In this document: positions 7,160 to 12,665 of the stretch, piece after piece
Layout of the letters: every line of letters begins with the position of its first letter
Position numbering within the stretch: the first letter of the stretch is position 1
NCBI GenBank assembly: GCA_002482705.1
Contig: DLGM01000007.1
Span: 6,640-19,304 of the forward strand
Origin: Cyanobacteria bacterium UBA7694
Lineage (GTDB): Bacteria > Cyanobacteriota > Sericytochromatia > UBA7694
DNA length: 12,665 nt
Reading direction: 5' to 3'
Notes under the pieces: model-generated
Seen by the model: only the letters and a program-made list of their open reading frames with translations
The model's database searches: none
Told to the model about the DNA's origin: nothing
Translations under genes and position numbers: made by a program

Positions 7160-8335
7160 TCAGGCCAGGTTTTCAACAACCATGGCAATCCCCTGTCCGC
7201 CCCCAATACACAGGGATGCCACACCATAGCGCAGCCCACGTGCTTTGAGTTCGTACAACAGGGTCAGAAGCACACGAGTGCCAGAGGCACCCAACGGGTG
7301 ACCAATGGCAATTGCACCGCCATTGACGTTGACCTTGTTGCGATCCAGGCCCAGCTCTTTTTCGACAGCCAGATACTGAGCCGCAAAGGCCTCGTTAACT
7401 TCAAAGAGATCAATATCATCCAAGGTCAGACCGGCTTTTTCAACCGCTTGGCGAATGGCCGGAGCCGGGCCAATACCCATAATTTCCGGGGGCACCCCCA
7501 CGGTTGCCCAAGCACAAACACGGGCCATGGGTTGCAGCCCCAGCGAATCGGCGTGCTCACGGCTGGTGACCACCACAGCCCCAGCGCCATCATTAATACC
7601 GCTGGCGTTACCGGCTGTCACCGAACCATTTTTACGGAAAGCCGCTGGCAGTTTGGCCAAGCTTTCAGCACTGGTATCCGGGCGCATATGCTCATCGTGT
7701 GCCACGACCGTTTTTTTCTTGTCGTTGAGCTGTACCGACACTATTTCCTGAGCCAAACGGCCCGAATCGCGGGCTGCAGAGGCCAATTGCTGACTGCGCA
7801 GCGCAAACACGTCCTGCTCTTCGCGGCTGATGGCATATTTTTCGGCCAGGTTTTCAGCGGTATCCGACATGGCCACTTGCGCACAGGTGTCGGTTAAAGC
7901 CGCTGACAGCATATCAATCATCGGGGCATTGCCCATGCGATAACCCCAGCGGGCTTGGCTGAGCACATAGGGAATTTGGCTCATGTTTTCAGCACCGCCA
8001 GCGACCACCACTTTGGCTTCGTTGAGCAGGATGTGCTGGGCAGCGGTGATCACCGACTGCAAACCCGATCCACACAGACGGTTCAGGGTCAGCGCCGGGG
8101 TTTCAATCGGAACCCCAGCCTTGATGCCCACATGGCGGGCCAAATAGGCCGCATCCGGGCTCGAGTGGGCGACATTGCCCATAATTACGTGATCAACTTG
8201 TTCGGGTTTGATTTGGCTGCGTTGCAGCGCTTCGTTAACGGCCAAAACGCCGAGTTCAGTAGCAGAAATATCTTTAAGGCCGCCACCGAACTTACCAAAA
8301 GGGGTGCGGGCTCCGTTGAGAATGACGATTTCCAC
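7160..8335 (-). CDS. Acetyl-CoA C-acetyltransferase (thiolase II family)
   Basis: 391 aa, the usual thiolase length. The start is GTG at 8335, supported by AAGGAAGG (8345-8352) 9 nt upstream and by the family-typical opening MEIVILNGARTPFGKFGG. The nucleophilic Cys is C88 in LNRLCGSGLQS. NEAF lies at 314-317, the catalytic His is H346 in GGAIAIGHPLGASG, and the second catalytic Cys is C376 in LCIGGGQG. All active-site residues are present, so it should be active. It condenses two acetyl-CoA to acetoacetyl-CoA, or the reverse, in the cytoplasm, and serves acyl-CoA, polyhydroxybutyrate or ketone metabolism. AtoB, PhaA and ThlA are relatives that sequence alone does not separate, so no symbol is given. 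It is the first gene of the minus operon and overlaps nothing. No other beta-oxidation or PHB gene is nearby, so its pathway here is open. Confidence 0.96.
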   Translation of the reverse strand: MEIVILNGARTPFGKFGGGLKDISATELGVLAVNEALQRSQIKPEQVDHVIMGNVAHSSPDAAYLARHVGIKAGVPIETPALTLNRLCGSGLQSVITAAQHILLNEAKVVVAGGAENMSQIPYVLSQARWGYRMGNAPMIDMLSAALTDTCAQVAMSDTAENLAEKYAISREEQDVFALRSQQLASAARDSGRLAQEIVSVQLNDKKKTVVAHDEHMRPDTSAESLAKLPAAFRKNGSVTAGNASGINDGAGAVVVTSREHADSLGLQPMARVCAWATVGVPPEIMGIGPAPAIRQAVEKAGLTLDDIDLFEVNEAFAAQYLAVEKELGLDRNKVNVNGGAIAIGHPLGASGTRVLLTLLYELKARGLRYGVASLCIGGGQGIAMVVENLA

Positions 8336-8582
8336 GTCGAAAAACCTTCCTTATATAGACCTTGCTGAGAGCCACTGGAAAATGAGGAAAAAGAGGAGCA
8401 ACCCCGATTCTGAAAAGTCACCAGGGGGCTTACTGCCACAGATACGTGTCTTTCAGCACATGTTCATACTACCACGGAACTAGAAGCGAGTCTAACACCG
8501 CATTAATGCTGGAGTTGACCGGTTTTAAAAGGGCCTTTCACAGGGCTGAATTTCTCTGCTTCAAGAAAAGTCAGCCATTCTT
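8336..8582. other. Intergenic region between the thiolase operon and tRNA-Arg
   Basis: No credible gene is visible here. The minus-strand frames crossing this region continue through the tRNA-Arg gene or in antisense to the 8824 gene, and have no homologous-looking content. The region holds the thiolase leader with its Shine-Dalgarno (8345-8352), a candidate minus promoter (8466-8495) and a perfect 10-bp palindrome GCATTAATGC (8500-8509) just upstream of that promoter's -35. The tRNA promoter lies directly to the right. Confidence 0.6.
8466..8495 (-). promoter_or_regulatory. Candidate promoter of the thiolase five-gene operon
   Basis: On the minus strand, TTAGAC (8490-8495), an 18-nt spacer and TAGTAT (8466-8471), with TGG directly before the -10 (extended -10). 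The -35 matches the consensus poorly. The predicted start near 8459 would give a leader of about 124 nt ahead of the GTG at 8335. The spacer length and extended -10 are shared with both tRNA promoters in the window. Confidence 0.35.
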
Positions 8583-8612
8583 TTGACGCCCTTTGACCGG
8601 GTCTGTTATACT
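8583..8612 (+). promoter_or_regulatory. Sigma70-type promoter of tRNA-Arg
   Basis: TTGACG (8583-8588), an 18-nt spacer and TATACT (8607-8612), with TGT before the -10 giving an extended -10. The expected start near 8619 leaves a 5' leader of about 20 nt before the tRNA, normal for a single tRNA transcript. Confidence 0.7.
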
Positions 8613-8639
8613 GGCCTTGCCTGTATTTATCAGGTGATC

Positions 8640-8712
8640 GCGCTTGTAGCTCAGTGGATAGAGCACTGGCCTCCGGAGCCAGGTGTCGCTGGTTCGACTC
8701 CAGCCAGGCGCA
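8640..8712 (+). tRNA. tRNA-Arg (anticodon CCG)
   Basis: A full cloverleaf can be drawn. The acceptor GCGCTTG (8640-8646) pairs with CAGGCGC (8705-8711) with one G-U. The D-stem is GCTC/GAGC. The anticodon stem is CTGGC/GCCAG around the loop CTCCGGA, so the anticodon CCG lies at 8673-8675 and reads CGG. The T-stem is GCTGG/CCAGC around TTCGACT. The discriminator is A8712. The 3' CCA is not encoded (the next bases are T-rich), unlike the tRNA-Met at the right edge. A T-rich tract (8713-8726) follows and may end transcription. Confidence 0.97.
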
Positions 8713-8735
8713 TTTTTCATTTTTTGCTTCTTCAC

Positions 8736-8776
8736 AAAACTTTACAAGTTTTCCTTGGATTAACGAAAGTTTAATC
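8736..8776 (+). repeat. Two small AT-rich inverted repeats between tRNA-Arg and the 8824 gene
   Basis: AAAACTT (8736-8742) and AAGTTTT (8746-8752) form a perfect 7-bp stem with loop TAC. GATTAA (8758-8763) and TTAATC (8771-8776) form a 6-bp stem with a 7-nt loop. The first, following the T-rich end of the tRNA transcript, may be part of its terminator. Either could be an operator for the next gene. The function is not determined. Confidence 0.4.
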
Positions 8777-8787
8777 TTGCCTTTACC

Positions 8788-8793
8788 TATAAG
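8788..8793 (+). promoter_or_regulatory. Candidate -10 box for the 8824 gene
   Basis: TATAAG matches five of six consensus bases and would start transcription near 8800, leaving a leader of about 24 nt that contains GGAGG at 8808-8812. No convincing -35 lies 16-18 nt upstream, so this is weak. Read-through from the tRNA promoter is an alternative. Confidence 0.3.
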
Positions 8794-8823
8794 AGTACCA
8801 GCACCCTGGAGGCTCTTTACCCC

Positions 8824-10164
8824 ATGCCAACGATTCCGGTCAAAGGCTTTAACCCCTACGAAAAAGCAATTTTCTCCGCCCAACGCACGTTGGCTGCGCC
8901 TCCTGCTGCTCCTGTTCGTGCCCCACAAACGGCTCCCAGCAGCGAGTTTATGCGGGCCTTTGGCACCGACACCTATCGCCGCGACGCCGGGCAAACCCAC
9001 ATCGAAGCCCACAATGTCAGCTACAAGGTCTTTAACCACCTCGACATTAAAGTGCCTTATGCCAATCTGTCTTTGACCGATCGCACCCCTGAAAACCCGC
9101 TCCATCTCGAAGGTCTCGATTTTAATCTGCACCTCAATGCCGCGCAAGTGCAAGTGACCGACAAAGATGTCAACGCCACGATCACCGCCTTGCTCGCACA
9201 ACAGGGTAAAAACCTGCCGGTCAAAAGCGCTCAGGTCAGCTTCAATGACAATAACCAAATTCGTGTGGCGGCCAAAGTCAAAGCCTTAGGCATCGGCCTG
9301 CCGGTCGAAGCCACCGGGCAAATTCAAGCCACCGCCAGTGGCCAAGTGCGTTTTGACCTGCAAAAGGTGAAAGTTTTGGGGTTGCCCATGACCGGCCTGA
9401 TGAATACCCTGGGCCTGAACCTCGACAAAGTGTTAAAGCTGCGTGATCAGGAAAAAGGTTATTACACCCAAGGCAACTCGGTTTTTGTCAATCCCAATAA
9501 GATCATGGAAAAGCCAGGCCTGAGCTTAGGCCTACAGCGGATTACCACCCATCAAGGCACCCTCACCATTACGGCGGGCAATAGCCTCAGCGACGTCGCT
9601 TATGTCGACAGCGTGGTGAATACCCCCCGCGCCAATGCCATCAGCATTGCCGGTGGCCACTTCTATTATGACGGTTATTTTGTCAAAGACGGCGTGGTTC
9701 GCATGGAAGACAAAACCGCCGCAACCCCCCTGCAATTAGAAAAAGACGGCGAAACCTTCCTGCACCTTGAAGAAGGCTTTGTGGGCATTACCGCCCCTAA
9801 ATTTGCCGAAATCCTGAAAGGCAAACTGGGCAACGGCGGTTCGCTCAAAAATGTGGCCACCACCTTAGAACCCAATGCCGCCCGCGTCTATGGCGATATG
9901 TTCGGCGCGATTCCGATCAGCCTTGACCTCGAATTCAGCAATACCGCTGACGGTGCACTGATGTTTACCCCTAAAAATGCCAAAGCCATGGCCGCCATCC
10001 CTCTGCCTGACAAACTGATCAAAGATCAGGTGCGCAAAATGGTGGATGGCGGTGTACCCTATGGGGATGGCGTCTCTCTGCCCGATCTGGGTGACATCAA
10101 GCTCGGCAAATTGCGTCAGGTCAAACACCAAGAAGGTTACCTGATTCTGCAAGCTGGTAACTAG
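8824..10164 (+). CDS. Protein with two tandem lipid-binding-like (LmeA/DUF2993-type) modules
   Basis: 446 aa, ATG at 8824, with GGAGG at 8808-8812 (11-nt spacer, slightly long). There is no signal peptide: residues 1-40 are Pro/Ala-rich and begin MPTIPVKGFNPYEKA. Residues ~98-253 show alternating strands with the order VTDKDVNATITALL, QIRVAAKVKALGIGLPVEA, GQVRFDLQKVKVLGLP, and end LSLGLQRITTHQGTLTITAGN. Residues ~310-446 repeat this order: GITAPKFAEILKGKL, ARVYGDMFGAIPISLDLEF, GALMFTPKNAKAMAAIPLP, ending with LGKLRQVKHQEGYLILQAGN at the C-terminus. This looks like an old internal duplication of a module similar to LmeA/DUF2993 or AsmA-like lipid-binding proteins; the family link is by pattern only. 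A lipid or membrane-surface role is possible, but the missing export signal leaves its location open. The stop TAG is at 10162-10164. Confidence 0.85.
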   Translation: MPTIPVKGFNPYEKAIFSAQRTLAAPPAAPVRAPQTAPSSEFMRAFGTDTYRRDAGQTHIEAHNVSYKVFNHLDIKVPYANLSLTDRTPENPLHLEGLDFNLHLNAAQVQVTDKDVNATITALLAQQGKNLPVKSAQVSFNDNNQIRVAAKVKALGIGLPVEATGQIQATASGQVRFDLQKVKVLGLPMTGLMNTLGLNLDKVLKLRDQEKGYYTQGNSVFVNPNKIMEKPGLSLGLQRITTHQGTLTITAGNSLSDVAYVDSVVNTPRANAISIAGGHFYYDGYFVKDGVVRMEDKTAATPLQLEKDGETFLHLEEGFVGITAPKFAEILKGKLGNGGSLKNVATTLEPNAARVYGDMFGAIPISLDLEFSNTADGALMFTPKNAKAMAAIPLPDKLIKDQVRKMVDGGVPYGDGVSLPDLGDIKLGKLRQVKHQEGYLILQAGN

Positions 10165-10296
10165 CGCGGAGTCCATTGCCTGCCAGCCATGGCCTTGGGT
10201 ACAATTGGGGAAGATTGAGCATGACCCCCCCCTCCGCTACTGGCATCCCCTTTCGGGCCTCTATTTTTGCCCTATTTAAGAAACCATGAGACACCT
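10165..10296. other. Intergenic region upstream of the helicase
   Basis: 132 nt without a gene. It contains a candidate promoter (10176-10205), a C-run at 10224-10231, and no clear hairpin terminator for the preceding gene. An in-frame TTG at 10267 could extend the helicase by ten residues, but ATG at 10297 fits better. Confidence 0.5.
10176..10205 (+). promoter_or_regulatory. Candidate sigma70 promoter of the helicase gene
   Basis: TTGCCT (10176-10181), an 18-nt spacer and TACAAT (10200-10205): four and five of six consensus bases. It starts just past the stop of the preceding gene. A start near 10212 gives a leader of about 85 nt. Confidence 0.45.
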
Positions 10297-12495
10297 ATGA
10301 GTAAATTACCGACCTCCACACCCGCACCCCGGGTGTATCCGATCATTGAACAATTTAAAGCCCGCTACGACTTTCCCCTTGATACGTTCCAGATTGAAGC
10401 CGCCCAAGAATTACTGGAAGGGCGCTCGGTGCTGGTCACAGCTCCAACTGGCTCGGGCAAAACGATTGTCGCTGAGTTCGCCATCTTTGAAGCCTTAGAC
10501 CGCAAATTGCAGGTCATTTATACCACCCCCCTGAAAGCCCTGAGCAACCAGAAATACCGCGACCTGCTTGAACACTATCCTGAAGATCAAGTGGGGCTTG
10601 TCACGGGCGACGTGTCCGTCAATCCCGGTGCTTCTGTGGTGGTCATGACCACCGAAATTCTGCGCAATATCCTCTACCAAAACCCCCATCGCCTCGACTC
10701 GGTCTTGTATATCGTGGTCGATGAATGCCACTACATGAATGACATGGATCGCGGCACTGTCTGGGAAGAAATCATTATTCACGCCCCCTCCCATATCTGC
10801 TTGGTGGCTTTATCCGCCACCATTGCCAACGCCCACGAATTGGCCGCCTGGATTAGCTCCATTCACAATCCCATGCGCGTGATCGAACACCGCGAGCGCT
10901 CGGTGCCGCTCAATCACTTTTATTACCATGAGCAGCGTCTGGTACCGGTCTTTGACGACCAGGGGGAAATGCACCCCAAACTCCAGCGCATTGCCACCAA
11001 GCTCAAACAACAAAAGAAACAGGCCCAACAACAGGCCCGTTTACAGGGTGGCAAACGCGGGGGGAAACGCCCCAAGCCTGACAAGCCCGCTGAGGCCCAA
11101 GTGGTTGAAGTTTTACAGGCCGAAAATATGCTCCCGGCCATCTATTTCATTTTCAGTCGCAAGAACTGTGATGATGCCCTGGAACACTGTCTCGACAGCG
11201 GTATGTCTCTGACCACCCCCGAAGAGCGCAAACTGATCGAAGCCGAAATCAAGGCCCTGGTGCAAGAGCATCCCAGCCTCAAAGAAACTGGCCCGTCTAC
11301 CGAAAACCTGTTATTGGCCCTGCCCATGGGTATTTCGGCCCACCACGCCGGGCTCGTGCCCATGCTCCGCCACTTGGTCGAAATCCTCTTTCAAAAGAAT
11401 TTGGTCAAAGTCGTGTTCGCCACCGAAACCCTGGCCGCAGGCATTAATATGCCCGCTCGCACCACCGTGATCAGCAGCCTGTCCAAACGCACGGACGGCG
11501 GCCACCGCACCCTGACCGTCAACGAGTTCACCCAGATGACGGGCCGGGCTGGCCGTCGGGGCAAAGACCCGGTCGGTTATTGCGTGATTTTGGGCGGCAT
11601 GTACCAATCTCCTTACCAAACCGCTGATCTGATTGAGGGCGATTACGACCCGATCGCCAGCCACTTCAGCCTGTCGTACAATATGGTGCTGAACCTGTTC
11701 CGCAAGCTTGAACGCCCAGAAATTCGCGGCGTTTTACAAAAGAGCTTTGGCCAATATTTGACCAATAAAGAGGTCATTAATATGAGCCTACAAATGGAGC
11801 AGAAAAAGCAGGCACTTGAACAAATTGCCCCCTCTGCTGAAACCAAGAGTTATATCCGCCACTTGCGCGGACAAATTCGCACCATTCAAAAACAGATCAA
11901 CCGCCAGCGGGAAATTTACCTGCAAGAATTTGATGCCATCTCACGGGTGCTGCAATATTTCCGCCGCATTAAACCCCAGGGCAAAGCTTGGGAGTTAACC
12001 GCCCTGGGAGACACCACCAGCCATATTCGCGCCCAAAACGACCTGCTGATTTCGCTGGTGCTTGAAAGCATTGACTTTGACGAACTCTCCCCGGTTGAGA
12101 TTGCCGCCGTCTTTTCAACCCTGGTGTTTGAGCCACGGCGCAATATGAACCACGATCTTTCGCCCTGCTCCAACCAGTTGCGCAAGGTTTTTAAAGAAAT
12201 TCTGTACGTCGCTGACGATTTGCGTTATGTGCAAGAAGAAGAAAACATTCACCTGCCAATCACCGTCGAGTTTGACTTTGCTCCCCTGGTGATTTTATGG
12301 GGCAATGGCTGCAAGTGGTCGACCCTGTTTAAATTCACGGAGATGGCGGACGGAGACGTGGTACGGGCCATGCGCCAACTGCTCGATCTGCTGCGTCAGC
12401 TCGAAACCTTGCCCTATGCTCCCGACACCTTTAAAGCCCGCATCAAAGAGGCGATTGCCGCCATTGATCGCGACCTGATCCAGATTATTCTTTGA
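10297..12495 (+). CDS. Ski2-like DExH-box RNA helicase (HelY/Mtr4-type) with DSHCT-like C-terminus
   Basis: 732 aa from ATG at 10297. A TTG at 10267 is possible but would only add MPYLRNHETP, and MSKLPTSTPAP is a more natural start; the ribosome-binding site is weak (TGAG). Motifs in order: a Q-like F31Q before helicase motif I, Walker A APTGSGKT at 49-56, YTTPLKALSNQK ~75-86, TTE ~118-120, DECH at 142-145, SAT at 173-175, FSRKN ~286-290, VFATETLAAGINMPARTT at 373-390, and QMTGRAGRRG at 413-422. All ATPase and strand-separation motifs are intact. Residues ~575-730 match the DSHCT region of Ski2/Mtr4 helicases. A basic low-complexity insert (~235-265, rich in K, Q and R) sits between the two RecA lobes. 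Family members remodel structured RNA in decay or ribosome biogenesis. It closely resembles cyanobacterial/plastid and actinobacterial HelY helicases but looks somewhat shorter. Cytoplasmic; probably monocistronic. Confidence 0.95.
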   Translation: MSKLPTSTPAPRVYPIIEQFKARYDFPLDTFQIEAAQELLEGRSVLVTAPTGSGKTIVAEFAIFEALDRKLQVIYTTPLKALSNQKYRDLLEHYPEDQVGLVTGDVSVNPGASVVVMTTEILRNILYQNPHRLDSVLYIVVDECHYMNDMDRGTVWEEIIIHAPSHICLVALSATIANAHELAAWISSIHNPMRVIEHRERSVPLNHFYYHEQRLVPVFDDQGEMHPKLQRIATKLKQQKKQAQQQARLQGGKRGGKRPKPDKPAEAQVVEVLQAENMLPAIYFIFSRKNCDDALEHCLDSGMSLTTPEERKLIEAEIKALVQEHPSLKETGPSTENLLLALPMGISAHHAGLVPMLRHLVEILFQKNLVKVVFATETLAAGINMPARTTVISSLSKRTDGGHRTLTVNEFTQMTGRAGRRGKDPVGYCVILGGMYQSPYQTADLIEGDYDPIASHFSLSYNMVLNLFRKLERPEIRGVLQKSFGQYLTNKEVINMSLQMEQKKQALEQIAPSAETKSYIRHLRGQIRTIQKQINRQREIYLQEFDAISRVLQYFRRIKPQGKAWELTALGDTTSHIRAQNDLLISLVLESIDFDELSPVEIAAVFSTLVFEPRRNMNHDLSPCSNQLRKVFKEILYVADDLRYVQEEENIHLPITVEFDFAPLVILWGNGCKWSTLFKFTEMADGDVVRAMRQLLDLLRQLETLPYAPDTFKARIKEAIAAIDRDLIQIIL

Positions 12496-12513
12496 TCTGT
12501 ACAACCATTCCCC

Positions 12514-12543
12514 TTTACACCCTCAAGACGGGGCTGCTACTAT
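12514..12543 (+). promoter_or_regulatory. Sigma70-type promoter of the terminal tRNA-Met
   Basis: TTTACA (12514-12519), an 18-nt spacer and TACTAT (12538-12543), with TGC before the -10 (extended -10). The predicted start near 12550 is only about 5 nt before the tRNA. The good promoter argues that this tRNA locus is transcribed despite its irregular 3' half. Confidence 0.65.
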
Positions 12544-12554
12544 GAATATACCAA

Positions 12555-12630
<76 letters not shown>

Positions 12631-12665
12631 AAATTCTTTGCTTCTTGTTGTTTTTCTTAAACAAG

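Noticed and set aside
7298..7897. 199-aa plus-strand open frame
   Set aside because: It is antisense to the thiolase with its complete catalytic residues.
8503..9258. 251-aa minus-strand open frame
   Set aside because: It runs antisense through tRNA-Arg, its promoter and the start of the 8824 gene. Its translation reads as the reverse of those sequences with no domain.
10224..10231. C-run and G/C blocks as a terminator for the 8824 gene
   Set aside because: No stem of useful length followed by a T-tract could be drawn.
12644..12665. Terminator after tRNA-Met (CTTGTT / AACAAG)
   Set aside because: The stem is only 6 AT-rich pairs, and the window ends at its last base, so a following T-tract cannot be seen.

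Overview
This is a bacterial chromosomal window, a little above 50% GC by eye. It carries eight protein genes and two tRNA genes, and I see no insertion sequence, phage gene, CRISPR array or rRNA. The host cannot be named with certainty. The best clue is the large Ski2-like DExH helicase at 10297-12495, whose motif blocks resemble the cyanobacterial/plastid and actinobacterial HelY-type helicases. No photosynthesis gene is present. Several proteins look lineage-specific, so a deep-branching relative of Cyanobacteria (Sericytochromatia- or Blackallbacteria-like) is my low-confidence inference.

Layout. Positions 1-1073 (minus) hold the N-terminal 357 codons of an unrecognised protein that runs off the left edge, with its own -10 box at 1129-1134. 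Positions 1195-8335 (minus) are five tightly packed genes, transcribed right to left: a thiolase; a J-domain protein fused to a beta-propeller; a 954-aa coiled-coil protein with a small receiver-like C-terminal domain; an exported SH3-like protein; and a RodZ-type HTH protein with a charged helical tail. Spacings are 8 or 2 nt, 15 nt, a 17-nt overlap, and 85 nt, and a hairpin lies just after the last stop. The upstream region (8336-8582) holds a candidate promoter and a leader of about 124 nt. Pointing the other way are tRNA-Arg(CCG) at 8640-8712, a 446-aa protein built from two copies of a lipid-binding-like (LmeA/DUF2993-type) module, the helicase, and at the right edge an initiator-type tRNA-Met with an irregular, one-base-short 3' half.

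How the genes may work together. The thiolase is a housekeeping acyl-CoA enzyme and may only share the promoter. The four genes behind it form the unusual part: a chaperone-recruiting domain on a propeller, a very long rod, an envelope-exported SH3 protein, and a soluble relative of the cell-shape factor RodZ. Together they suggest an envelope or cytoskeletal scaffold module. That reading rests on architecture and gene order only, and no function has been shown. The promoters proposed for the two tRNAs, the helicase and the thiolase operon all have an 18-nt spacer, and three of them have an extended -10 (TGn).
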